Part shown: positions 52,683 to 60,769 of the stretch, piece after piece | How positions within the stretch are numbered: the stretch's first letter is position 1 | How the letters are laid out: each line of letters opens with the position of its first letter | From: DHVE2 group archaeon | Lineage (GTDB): Archaea > Thermoplasmatota > Thermoplasmata > Thermoplasmatales > Aciduliprofundaceae | Reading direction: 5' to 3' | Assembly (NCBI GenBank): GCA_026993785.1 | Contig: JALWRZ010000014.1 | Location: 40,323-104,322, forward strand | Length of the DNA stretch: 64,000 nt | The notes under the pieces: model-generated | Told to the model about the DNA's origin: nothing | The model's input: only the letters and a program-made list of their open reading frames with translations | The model's database searches: none | Position numbers and translations under genes: made by a program

Positions 52683-52790
52683 GATGGTTTGCCTGCCCAT
52701 CGGGCGGGCCTAACCACCGGAGCATGTTTGCCTGGTGGTAAGCACCTTACTGGGCGCTACCACCGGAGCATGTTTGAGTTTCAGCAGTTG
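52683..52790 (-). repeat. Two partial copies of the tRNA-Glu 5' end
   Basis: Upstream of tRNA-Glu on its own strand, the sequence CAAACATGCTCCGGTGGT occurs twice (around 52708-52727 and 52755-52773). GCTCCGGTGGT is the exact first 11 nt of tRNA-Glu; the copies then diverge. The outer one continues through GTAAGGTGCTTACC, which echoes the tRNA intron core. Neither copy can form a full tRNA. Confidence 0.7.
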
Positions 52791-52825
52791 GCGTAATGCT
52801 GGGCTACATATAAAATTTTCTCACT

Positions 52826-53154
52826 GGGAACCCGCCAGAGGTTCTTAGGATCGCTGGAAGTGCTAGAAATCCGCTGGAGGGCTCGTTACTATGTTTTTGG
52901 TTTAAAAGGGAGGGGTTTAGAAAGGGGAAACGAGCAATTCTGTAAAGAATTGCGAGCCAGCCCTGAAAAGGGCGCGGCGTAGGTGCCCCACGAAGGGGGT
53001 TTCACCCCCTCTCTACACCCCCACAGGTTTTGTTGGTTGCTGGAAGTACTAGAAACCCGCTGGAGTTGTCTAGTGCAGAAGGCAAAGGAACTCACTGGAT
53101 ATCCCCCAACGGCGTCTAGTTGCAGGAGGGAATGGGAACCCGCCGGAGGTTCCC
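52826..53154. repeat. Modular intergenic hairpin repeat, copy 3
   Basis: Fills the space before the L18a/LX gene. GGGAACC-type palindromes sit at both ends: 52826-52846 (imperfect) and 53134-53154 (perfect). Between them, 52911-52965 match copy 1, including the GCAATTC-N6-GAATTGC stem, and 52987-53024 match the reverse complement of copy 2. Degenerate CCGCTGGAG units near 52870 and 53048 continue the pattern. I see no credible coding region from 52671 to 53204. Confidence 0.8.
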
Positions 53155-53204
53155 ATTAGCGCAAATTATTAATTATGTTTGCCATGTGGGTAGCGGTGAT
53201 GAAT

Positions 53205-53441
53205 ATGAAGGCATTCAGGGTTAGCGGGGAATATTCGCCCAAGGGCAAGAAATGGCACAGATTCACCAAGGATGTAGTGGCAGAGAACGATAAAGATGCT
53301 CTAGAGAGGGTTTACTCTGTGATGGGAAGCAAACATGGGATAAAGAGGAGGCTCATAAGAATAAAGGAGGTTGTGGAGATAAGCCCTGAGGAATCGGAGG
53401 ATCCCGTGGTAAGATATTATCTGAGTGGTAGAAATGAATGA
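53205..53441 (+). CDS. rplX: Ribosomal protein L18a/LX (L20a)
   Basis: Archaeal large-subunit protein. The 78-residue product begins MKAFRVSGEYSPKGKKWHRFTK and continues AENDKDALERVYSVMGSKHG, typical of LX. The ATG at 53205 follows a GGTGATGAAT site; an upstream in-frame ATG at 53175 would add non-family residues. It begins the LX-pfdA-ftsY group, which in many euryarchaea follows aIF6. Confidence 0.92.
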   Translation: MKAFRVSGEYSPKGKKWHRFTKDVVAENDKDALERVYSVMGSKHGIKRRLIRIKEVVEISPEESEDPVVRYYLSGRNE

Positions 53442-53868
53442 GGACGAGCTTCAAAGGGGAATTGCAACTCTGGAGCTTCTCAAGGTGCAGATAGATAATC
53501 TGCATAAACAGATAGAGGCACTTCAGCTCTCCATTCAGGATAATGATAGGGCCATAGAAACCCTGGAAGGGTATATAAAGATGGAGGATGAGGAAATCCT
53601 AGTGCCTGTAGGTGGCGGGGTGTATATATCTGCAAAAATAAGTGAGAAAAGGGGCATAATGTCTATAGGCAATGATCTTTTTGTGGAAATCCCAATTGAT
53701 AAGATCTTGGAGAATTTAAAGGAGAGAAAGAAGAAATATGAAGAGTTGCTCTCCAAGCTCAATCTTGACATGAAAAAATTGCAGGAGAATTATGCTGTTT
53801 TAAGTGAGAAAGTGGAGAAAGATTATAGAAAGTACCTAGAGGAGATGAAGAATGTTCAAGGCCCTTAG
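53434..53868 (+). CDS. pfdA: Prefoldin alpha subunit
   Basis: Co-chaperone that hands unfolded proteins to the thermosome. The 144-residue protein has a coiled coil at each end (about residues 2-40 and 90-140) around a beta-hairpin core ([28 protein letters not shown]). The start is at ATG 53434, overlapping LX by 8 bp, or GTG 53425. The end overlaps ftsY by 17 bp. Confidence 0.92.
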   Translation: MNEDELQRGIATLELLKVQIDNLHKQIEALQLSIQDNDRAIETLEGYIKMEDEEILVPVGGGVYISAKISEKRGIMSIGNDLFVEIPIDKILENLKERKKKYEELLSKLNLDMKKLQENYAVLSEKVEKDYRKYLEEMKNVQGP

Positions 53869-54775
53869 GGAGAAGCTTGGATTTATCAAAAAGAAAGCAC
53901 AGGATCTGGAGGGGGAGTTCACCACCGGAATAGGTAAGAAGATAAGCGAGGAAAAGGTAGAGGATTTTCTATGGGATTTAGAGGTTGCTCTAATGGAAGC
54001 TGATGTAGCTGTTGATGTGATTGAAAAGATTAAGGAAGATGTTAAGAAAGAGCTCGTGGGAAAGAAGGTAAAGCTGGGTGCAGATATAGGAAAGGTAATT
54101 GAGAACGCTCTTAAAAAATCCATAAAGGAGGTTCTCTCCCACAAGCTGGATTTCGATGAATTCATTGCTAATTCGCCTCGACCCACAGTTTTAATGTTTG
54201 TGGGGGTAAATGGTACGGGTAAGACCACGGTAATCGCTAAGATTGCAAAGTACCTCAAGGATAAGGGATACTCGGTGGTGCTTGCGGCCGCTGATACTTT
54301 CAGGGCTGGAGCCATCGAGCAATTGGAAATCCATGCCAGAAATCTGGGAGTCAAAATAGTGAAGCACAAAGCTGGAGGTGACCCTGCGGCGGTTTGCTAT
54401 GATGCCATCGACCATGCGAAGGCAAAGAGGAAGGATTTCGTTCTCATAGACACCGCAGGGAGAATGCAGACCAATCGTAACTTGATGGATGAGATGAAAA
54501 AAATAAAAAGGGTCGCAAAACCACATATGATAATATTTGTAGGTGATGCTCTTGCTGGAAACGATGCCATTGAGCAGGCGAGAAAATTTGAGGAGGCTGT
54601 GGGAATAGATGCTGTAGTTCTTACAAAAATAGATGCGGATGCCAAAGGTGGTGCAGCTTTAAGCATTGCCTACGAAATCAACAAGCCCATAATCTTTCTG
54701 GGCACGGGACAGAATTATGAGGATCTGATGAGATTCCAAGTAGACTGGTTTGTGGATCGCATATTTGGTGATTGA
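53852..54775 (+). CDS. ftsY: Signal recognition particle receptor FtsY
   Basis: SRP-GTPase that delivers ribosomes to the translocon. The 307-residue protein has a short charged N-terminal helix, then the N domain and G domain with [21 protein letters not shown] (G1), [14 protein letters not shown] (insertion box), [18 protein letters not shown] (G3), [15 protein letters not shown] (G4/closing loop) and [14 protein letters not shown]. It lacks the long acidic N-terminal domain, as in other archaea. Confidence 0.97.
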   Translation: MFKALREKLGFIKKKAQDLEGEFTTGIGKKISEEKVEDFLWDLEVALMEADVAVDVIEKIKEDVKKELVGKKVKLGADIGKVIENALKKSIKEVLSHKLDFDEFIANSPRPTVLMFVGVNGTGKTTVIAKIAKYLKDKGYSVVLAAADTFRAGAIEQLEIHARNLGVKIVKHKAGGDPAAVCYDAIDHAKAKRKDFVLIDTAGRMQTNRNLMDEMKKIKRVAKPHMIIFVGDALAGNDAIEQARKFEEAVGIDAVVLTKIDADAKGGAALSIAYEINKPIIFLGTGQNYEDLMRFQVDWFVDRIFGD

Positions 54776-54776
54776 G

Positions 54777-55655
54777 ATGAATCTCTTGGATGTAATAGGT
54801 AATACACCCACAATAGAGGTGGACGGTGTGTATCTCAAGCTGGAGTACACCAATCCCTCGGGGAGCCACAAGGACAGAACGGCACTTTTCATGCTAAGAG
54901 AAGCGCAAAGAAAGGGTCTGAAGAAGGGAGATTATGTGATAGAGTACACTTCCGGCAACACAGGAATCTCTGTTACATGGATTTCCAGAGTGCTGGGGTA
55001 CAGGCCCATAATTTTAGTGCCGGAGAGTGTAACCAAAGAGAAAGTCACTCTCATAAAACTACTGGGTGGTGAGATACGCTTTGTTTCCGAAGATATGGAT
55101 GGAGATGAATACGCAAGAGAGATAGCAAAGGAAGTGGGTGGGGTATATCTGGCGCAGAAGAAGAACCTAGCCAATTTCAAGGCTCATTATCAAACCACGG
55201 CTCCTGAGCTATATTCCCAGGCACAGGACTTGGAATGCTTCGTCATGGGTGTTGGCACAGGAGGCACCTTCTATGGCATTGGAAAGTATCTTAAGGAGAA
55301 AAAGGAGAATGTGAAGAATATTATGCTCATACCCAAAGGTTCACTGCTCCAGGAAAAGATATTCGGGGTTAAGGAAGAGGATGATGAGCTTTTAGAGGGC
55401 TTTTCCTATCACTCCCTGGACGAGCTTATACTGCGTTGCTTGGAAGAAAATATAGAGGATAAAATTTATGTTGTGAGCTCCGAAGAGGCGATAGAGGGCA
55501 TGAGATTGCTTCTCAACATCGGAATACCTGGTGGTCCTACGGCTGGTGCCAATTATTTCTATGCTAGAAAGATAAGAGAAGAGACCGGATGCAGGGTAGC
55601 TACAATAATCCCTGACTTGATATTCAGATATCCAAAAATAATGGAGAAGTTATGA
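54777..55655 (+). CDS. PLP-dependent cysteine synthase/threonine synthase-like enzyme
   Basis: The 292-residue protein belongs to fold-type II PLP enzymes. The Schiff-base Lys is in [14 protein letters not shown] near residue 29; the phosphate-binding loop is [15 protein letters not shown], and the substrate loop is [10 protein letters not shown]. These match the cysteine synthase (CysK/CysM) family. The first 25 residues are shorter than in CysK, and the C-terminal region is short. The reaction (O-acetylserine, O-phosphoserine or other) is not determined. It starts 1 bp after the ftsY stop. Confidence 0.84.
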   Translation: MNLLDVIGNTPTIEVDGVYLKLEYTNPSGSHKDRTALFMLREAQRKGLKKGDYVIEYTSGNTGISVTWISRVLGYRPIILVPESVTKEKVTLIKLLGGEIRFVSEDMDGDEYAREIAKEVGGVYLAQKKNLANFKAHYQTTAPELYSQAQDLECFVMGVGTGGTFYGIGKYLKEKKENVKNIMLIPKGSLLQEKIFGVKEEDDELLEGFSYHSLDELILRCLEENIEDKIYVVSSEEAIEGMRLLLNIGIPGGPTAGANYFYARKIREETGCRVATIIPDLIFRYPKIMEKL

Positions 55656-57026
55656 GGATTTAGGTAGATATTTCTCAATGTACTTTTTATCTATCTTTTT
55701 AAGATACGTTCTTGGGAGCATGGCAAGGAGATTCCACGCAATGGTAAGCGTCTCTTCTATGCTTCTATCCTCGTCCCTTCCCTGGGTGATGAATCTCTCC
55801 TCAAAGGCATCTGCGAATCTCAGAAGGATTCTATCCTCTTCGCTTAGAGCCTCCTCACCCACGACGGCTACGAGATCTCTCAGCCTAAGCCCCTCTGCGT
55901 ATGCTGCATATAGCTGATTTGCCACACCTGCATGATCCTCGCGGGTTCTTCCCTCGCCTATACCCTCCTTCATCAATCTTGAGAGGGAGAGAAGCGGATT
56001 TATGGGTGGATATATACCGCGGCGATGAAGTGCTCTGCTAAGCACTATTTGTCCCTCGGTGATATACCCCGTCAGATCTGGGATGGGGTGGGTCATATCA
56101 TCATCGGGCATGGTGAGAATAGGTATCTGGGTTATGCTTCCCTTCTTACCTATAATTCTTCCAGCTCGCTCGTATATGGTGGCGAGATCAGTGTACATAT
56201 AGCCGGGATATCCTCTTCTTCCAGGAACCTCTTCACGGGCAGCGCTTATCTCTCTAAGCGCCTCGCAATAATTGGTCATATCTGTGAGGATGACCAGAAC
56301 ATGCATATCCTTTGTGTATGCTAAATACTCAGCTACGGTTAAACCCATCCTGGGTATCACTATTCTCTCAATAGCAGGATCATTGGCAAGATTGAGGAAT
56401 AGCACAGTTCTTTCCAAGGCGCCTGTTCTCTCGAACTCGTTGCGGAAGAAATTTGCCTCCTCGGCCGTGATGCCCATGGCCACGAATACTACGGCGAATT
56501 TCTCGCCCTTACCCCTGAGCTTTGCCTGTCTGGCGATCTGTGCCGCGATCTCATTATGGGGCATGCCGGAGCCGCTGAATATGGGCAATTTCTGGCCGCG
56601 AACCAGCGTATTCATCCCATCTATGGTTGATATTCCCGTTTGGATGAATTCTCTTGGATATTCCCTCGCAGCGGGATTTATTGGATAGCCATTGATATCG
56701 CGCATCTCCTCGGGTATAATATCAGGGCCGCCATCTATGGGCCTTCCAGTGCCGTCAAACACACGGCCAAGCATCTCTAGGGAGACCCCTATTTTTAAGG
56801 TATCACCTAAGAATTTTACGGTGGTGTTCTTCACGTCCAGGCCCCTGGTGCCTTCGAATACCTGAACTATGGCCATATTCTCCCGGGCCTCAAGAACCTG
56901 GCCCAGGCGCTCTCGACCATCGGGGCCACGAATTTTCACCACTTCTCCATAGGCGACGTCCCTGGTGTTTTCCACTATGAGTAAGGGGCCTTTAATCTCC
57001 CTAATTGTTCTATACTCAACTTCCAT
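55650..57026 (-). CDS. atpB: A-type ATP synthase subunit B (regulatory)
   Basis: Non-catalytic nucleotide-binding subunit of the A1 head. The 458-residue protein has the beta-barrel start [18 protein letters not shown], the degenerate P-loop region [20 protein letters not shown] (no GKT) and [23 protein letters not shown]. It starts directly after the atpA stop and is the last gene of the visible operon; atpD, which commonly follows, is not here, since the next gene is convergent. Confidence 0.97.
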   Translation of the reverse strand: MEVEYRTIREIKGPLLIVENTRDVAYGEVVKIRGPDGRERLGQVLEARENMAIVQVFEGTRGLDVKNTTVKFLGDTLKIGVSLEMLGRVFDGTGRPIDGGPDIIPEEMRDINGYPINPAAREYPREFIQTGISTIDGMNTLVRGQKLPIFSGSGMPHNEIAAQIARQAKLRGKGEKFAVVFVAMGITAEEANFFRNEFERTGALERTVLFLNLANDPAIERIVIPRMGLTVAEYLAYTKDMHVLVILTDMTNYCEALREISAAREEVPGRRGYPGYMYTDLATIYERAGRIIGKKGSITQIPILTMPDDDMTHPIPDLTGYITEGQIVLSRALHRRGIYPPINPLLSLSRLMKEGIGEGRTREDHAGVANQLYAAYAEGLRLRDLVAVVGEEALSEEDRILLRFADAFEERFITQGRDEDRSIEETLTIAWNLLAMLPRTYLKKIDKKYIEKYLPKSS

Positions 57027-58775
57027 TTACTTCACCTCTGCAACATGTGCTGCTATTTCCTCTTCCATTTTTCTCTCAATCTTCTGGAACTCTTCGAGGT
57101 AGTTCTCATTAGGTATTCTGCCCATGTAGGCAAGGTCTTCCTTAACACTGAGCTTCCTTATCCTCTCCATGGGCACTCCCCGCTCCACTGCATCTGTAAT
57201 GAGCTTGTGGAATTTGAGAATGATGCGAAGCATATGATACTGCTTATCGCTTGGGCAGTAGGTGTCAACCTCATGGAACGCGTTTTGCTGTAGGAAATCT
57301 TCTCTGAGAGATCTTGCAGTTTCAAGAAGCGCCTGCTCCTTAGCAGGCAGGGCATCTGGGCCCACGAGCTGCACGATCTCCTGGAGCTCGGATTCTCGCT
57401 GCAGTATTCCCATGGCCTCCCTTCTCAATGTATACCAGTCCTTGGCTACATTCTCCTCCCACCATTTTCGCACCGAATTGAGATATAGGGAGTAGGAGCG
57501 TAGCCAGTTTATGGATGGGAAATGCCTTTTATGGGCCAGCTCTGCATCCAAGGCCCAGAACACTTTAACTATGCGTAACGTATTTTGAGTTACCGGTTCG
57601 CTGAAATCACCGCCGGGCGGAGATACCGCGCCAACCACAGTCACGGACCCCCTCTTATCCTGGCTTCCTAGGAGCTCAACATAGCCAGCGCGCTCATAAA
57701 ACTCTGCCAGGCGAGAAGCAAGATATGCTGGATATCCTTCTTCTCCTGGCATTTCTTCCAGTCTTCCAGAGATTTCGCGAAGTGCCTCCGCCCAGCGAGA
57801 GGTAGAATCTGCCATAAGAGCAACATGATAGCCCATATCCCTGAAATACTCGGCGATGGTTATTCCTGTATAAATCGACGCTTCTCTTGCCGCCACGGGC
57901 ATATTTGAGGTATTCGCTATAAGCACAGTTCTGTTCATTAGAGGCTCTCCGCTTCTGGGATCTTTGAGCTTGGGGAAATCCTCAAGCACTTCAGTCATCT
58001 CGTTACCGCGCTCACCGCAACCAACATATACGATTATATCCGCATCGCTCCATTTGGCGAGCTGATGCTGTGTCACAGTCTTTCCCGTACCGAATCCACC
58101 AGGTATGGCGGCAGTGCCGCCCTTGGCTATGGGGAAAAAGGTATCGAGAACCCTTTGTCCAGTAACAAGGAGCTCTTCAGGGTCCATCTTTCTTTTGAAT
58201 GGACGCTGTCTCCTAACGGGCCATTTCTGATACATCTTCAACTCATTGCCTCCAACTCTGGCTATTATCTCCTCCACTGTGTAATCGCCCTCATCTGCAA
58301 TGAATTCAACCGTGCCTTCAATTTCTGGGGGAACCATAATGCGGTGCTCCACAAGCTTGGTTTCCTGCACCACACCTAATATATCCCCTCCGACGACCTT
58401 ATCCCCTTTCTTTACCCGAGGAACGAAATGCCACTTCTTATTAAGGTCCAGGGGAGGAACGTTGGCTCCTCTTTTGACGAAATCGCCCATAAGGCTCTTA
58501 ATCTGGGGCAAGGGCCTCTGGATACCATCATATATTTCACCTATCAATCCTGGACCCAGCATAACTGAGAGCGGTGCTCCTGTTCGCTCTACAGGTTCTC
58601 CGGGTTTTATACCCGAGGTCTCTTCGTACACCTGTATGGTGGCGGTATCACCCAAGAGACCTATTATCTCGCCTATGAGGCCCTCTTCACCAACGCGAAC
58701 TACTTCGTACATCTCGCTTCCTTTCATTCCTTCCGCAACGACTACAGGTCCGGCAACCCTAATTATTTTTCCCAT
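57027..58775 (-). CDS. atpA: A-type ATP synthase subunit A (catalytic)
   Basis: Catalytic subunit of the A1 head. The 582-residue protein has a long non-homologous insert typical of A/V-type A subunits (about residues 110-190) and the P-loop [19 protein letters not shown], with [15 protein letters not shown] and [18 protein letters not shown] around the active site. The ATG at 58775 is preferred over 58784, which overlaps the GAGGTGA site. Confidence 0.97.
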   Translation of the reverse strand: MGKIIRVAGPVVVAEGMKGSEMYEVVRVGEEGLIGEIIGLLGDTATIQVYEETSGIKPGEPVERTGAPLSVMLGPGLIGEIYDGIQRPLPQIKSLMGDFVKRGANVPPLDLNKKWHFVPRVKKGDKVVGGDILGVVQETKLVEHRIMVPPEIEGTVEFIADEGDYTVEEIIARVGGNELKMYQKWPVRRQRPFKRKMDPEELLVTGQRVLDTFFPIAKGGTAAIPGGFGTGKTVTQHQLAKWSDADIIVYVGCGERGNEMTEVLEDFPKLKDPRSGEPLMNRTVLIANTSNMPVAAREASIYTGITIAEYFRDMGYHVALMADSTSRWAEALREISGRLEEMPGEEGYPAYLASRLAEFYERAGYVELLGSQDKRGSVTVVGAVSPPGGDFSEPVTQNTLRIVKVFWALDAELAHKRHFPSINWLRSYSLYLNSVRKWWEENVAKDWYTLRREAMGILQRESELQEIVQLVGPDALPAKEQALLETARSLREDFLQQNAFHEVDTYCPSDKQYHMLRIILKFHKLITDAVERGVPMERIRKLSVKEDLAYMGRIPNENYLEEFQKIERKMEEEIAAHVAEVK

Positions 58776-58780
58776 ATCAT

Positions 58781-59101
58781 TCACCTCTTAAGTATATCTA
58801 TTCCTATTGCTCTCTTTACGATTTCCCGCATGGGATCTTCAAACTCCTCAACCTCCTTTTTATCGGGAATTTCCAATATTACAGGATATATGCCTTTCTC
58901 GCTTTTCCATTCATTGATGAAATCCCTTATCTCCGAGGAGAGGGTTCTAGGAATTATCACTATGGCGACATCATTCATATCCTTTATCTCCTGAAGAATT
59001 TCTTTCGCTTTCCAAGGATCTTCACATTCATAGGCATCCTTTATGCCTGCAAGCCGAAAACCGTTAACCACATCCCGGGTCCCCACAACAACTATTTTCA
59101 T
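58781..59101 (-). CDS. atpF: A-type ATP synthase subunit F
   Basis: Small Rossmann-like subunit at the base of the central stalk. The 106-residue protein begins [20 protein letters not shown] and continues [18 protein letters not shown] and [10 protein letters not shown], all typical. It overlaps atpC by 4 bp (ATGA). Confidence 0.94.
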   Translation of the reverse strand: MKIVVVGTRDVVNGFRLAGIKDAYECEDPWKAKEILQEIKDMNDVAIVIIPRTLSSEIRDFINEWKSEKGIYPVILEIPDKKEVEEFEDPMREIVKRAIGIDILKR

Positions 59102-60186
59102 GAGGCACCACCTACAAGCAATGCCCTAATTCTCTCTTTGGGAAGATTCTCCATATATCCCTTCAATATTACCTTCAAATTTCGCGCCTCGAAGTCTTTG
59201 GCGACCAGGAACATTATAAGTGGTCCCGCGGATGTGGAGAAGGTAAGTGATAATTCGTTGACCTTGTTTAGAAGCATCTTATCCAGCTCAAGCTCTATCT
59301 CGAATGGATCGTGGATATCGCGGAGTGAGGAATAGCTAGTACCTTCAAGATGAGCCAGAACCTCGTCTAAGGTTCGAGCATCAATCATGCCCCTGAGCTT
59401 CCAATCGCTCAGCTCATAACCACCCTCAATCACGAGATCCTCGAGATTTTCCATCTCTGCAACCTTGCCCCTCACCACGCTCTTTATGTTGTATATATCC
59501 ACCAGCATGGAGAGGAATATATTAGCAGGTTCCTGGGCATTCTCGTCCAGCGCATTTTTACTCTCCACCAATCTTTTTAGGACTATCTTGTCCAAGGTAA
59601 GCTCCACTTTAAGAAGATCGTTGCTCTCGCTCCAGACTCTTATGCAATCCCGGAAAGGTGTTGCATCTAAAGCTGCCAGGGCATCTTCCATGTTTGTGGC
59701 CTCTACCATATGCTGAATTATGAGCTTTGTGATATTTCTGCCTTCATAAACCATCTCGTAAATTCTGTTCTTGGGTACCTTGGCATATTTAGCTCTCAGA
59801 ATCCTCTTAACTATGTTGGCATCGTACTTTAGCATGTATGCTTCGGCAAAGCTTTTGGCATCGTCGGGGAGCATCTCTATAGCTCTAAGCATCATGGAAA
59901 GCATGCTTTTCTCAATCTCGAGGTCATAATCCTTCAGGTTCTCCACAAGATAACCCTCTTTTCTTATATCCGCAACAACTTCATTTACACTGGCGTAATT
60001 TAAAAGATTCTCAAGATTCTCCTTCTCTGTGTATTTGGCACCTATGGCAAAGATGGTGGCATTGGGTCCCATATAGGCGCCTATGCTTAGCATCTTTCTA
60101 AAGAACCCCATGAGGAAGGCTATTACCACGAAGATTGCAAGCAGAGATATCGTGATTGCCAGGATAATTGCTGTAGAGTCAAGCAT
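59098..60186 (-). CDS. atpC: A-type ATP synthase subunit C
   Basis: Socket subunit joining the A1 stalk to the membrane rotor (V-type d homologue). The 362-residue helical protein has an N-terminal hydrophobic helix (LDSTAIILAITISLL, residues 1-30), then the repeated three-helix body with YEMVYEGRNITKLI and FEIELELDKMLLNKV. The start at 60186 follows a GGTGAAG site. A single N-terminal membrane helix is unusual and is seen in only part of the C family. Confidence 0.88.
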   Translation of the reverse strand: MLDSTAIILAITISLLAIFVVIAFLMGFFRKMLSIGAYMGPNATIFAIGAKYTEKENLENLLNYASVNEVVADIRKEGYLVENLKDYDLEIEKSMLSMMLRAIEMLPDDAKSFAEAYMLKYDANIVKRILRAKYAKVPKNRIYEMVYEGRNITKLIIQHMVEATNMEDALAALDATPFRDCIRVWSESNDLLKVELTLDKIVLKRLVESKNALDENAQEPANIFLSMLVDIYNIKSVVRGKVAEMENLEDLVIEGGYELSDWKLRGMIDARTLDEVLAHLEGTSYSSLRDIHDPFEIELELDKMLLNKVNELSLTFSTSAGPLIMFLVAKDFEARNLKVILKGYMENLPKERIRALLVGGAS

Positions 60187-60769
60187 ACTCTTCACCAAAT
60201 AACCTTTCGTGAATTCTCCTCCTTATCTCCGCCATATTTCGGTTGAGATACGCATCTAGGCTGTAATCTATTTTCTTAAGGGTATCCAGGCTCATGGCTA
60301 TTATGCCACCACCGGAGACATCACCGGGCACAACTTCGGCCTTCACTCCCTTCTCCTTGGCAAGCTTCTTTACTTTTCTCACATCATCCTTGAGACATAC
60401 TATTCTAAACTCATCCCCAAATACTTCCTTTGCATTTTCAATGCTCTTAGCCACATACTCATAATATTTATCACCGAGAACTTCTCTTGCCTCCTCTTTC
60501 ATGATTTCTAAGGCCTTTCCAATTATTTTTTCCCGAACTTCCATTAGGAGCTTTCTTCCCTCCAAATGTGCCTTGGATATGTGCATCTGTCTTATACCCT
60601 CAGCATCCCTCTTCCCATCCATCTCCAGCTTCTTCATCTCCCTTTCCCAGCGCTCCGTTTCTGCCTTTCTTATCCTCTCAATTTCCTTAGCTGCGTTTTC
60701 CTCGTACTCCTTGATTTTCCACTGGGCGTCCTCCTCGATTCTCCTTATTATGTTCTCGATTGCGTCCAT
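60179..60769 (-). CDS. atpE: A-type ATP synthase subunit E
   Basis: Peripheral stalk subunit. The 196-residue protein has a long N-terminal helix rich in Glu, Lys and Arg (IENIIRRIEEDAQWKIKEYE) and a C-terminal alpha/beta domain with VVPGDVSGGGIIAMSLDTLKKIDYSL, the E-subunit signature. It begins one base after the atpK stop, and overlaps atpC by 8 bp. Confidence 0.93.
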   Translation of the reverse strand: MDAIENIIRRIEEDAQWKIKEYEENAAKEIERIRKAETERWEREMKKLEMDGKRDAEGIRQMHISKAHLEGRKLLMEVREKIIGKALEIMKEEAREVLGDKYYEYVAKSIENAKEVFGDEFRIVCLKDDVRKVKKLAKEKGVKAEVVPGDVSGGGIIAMSLDTLKKIDYSLDAYLNRNMAEIRRRIHERLFGEEYA

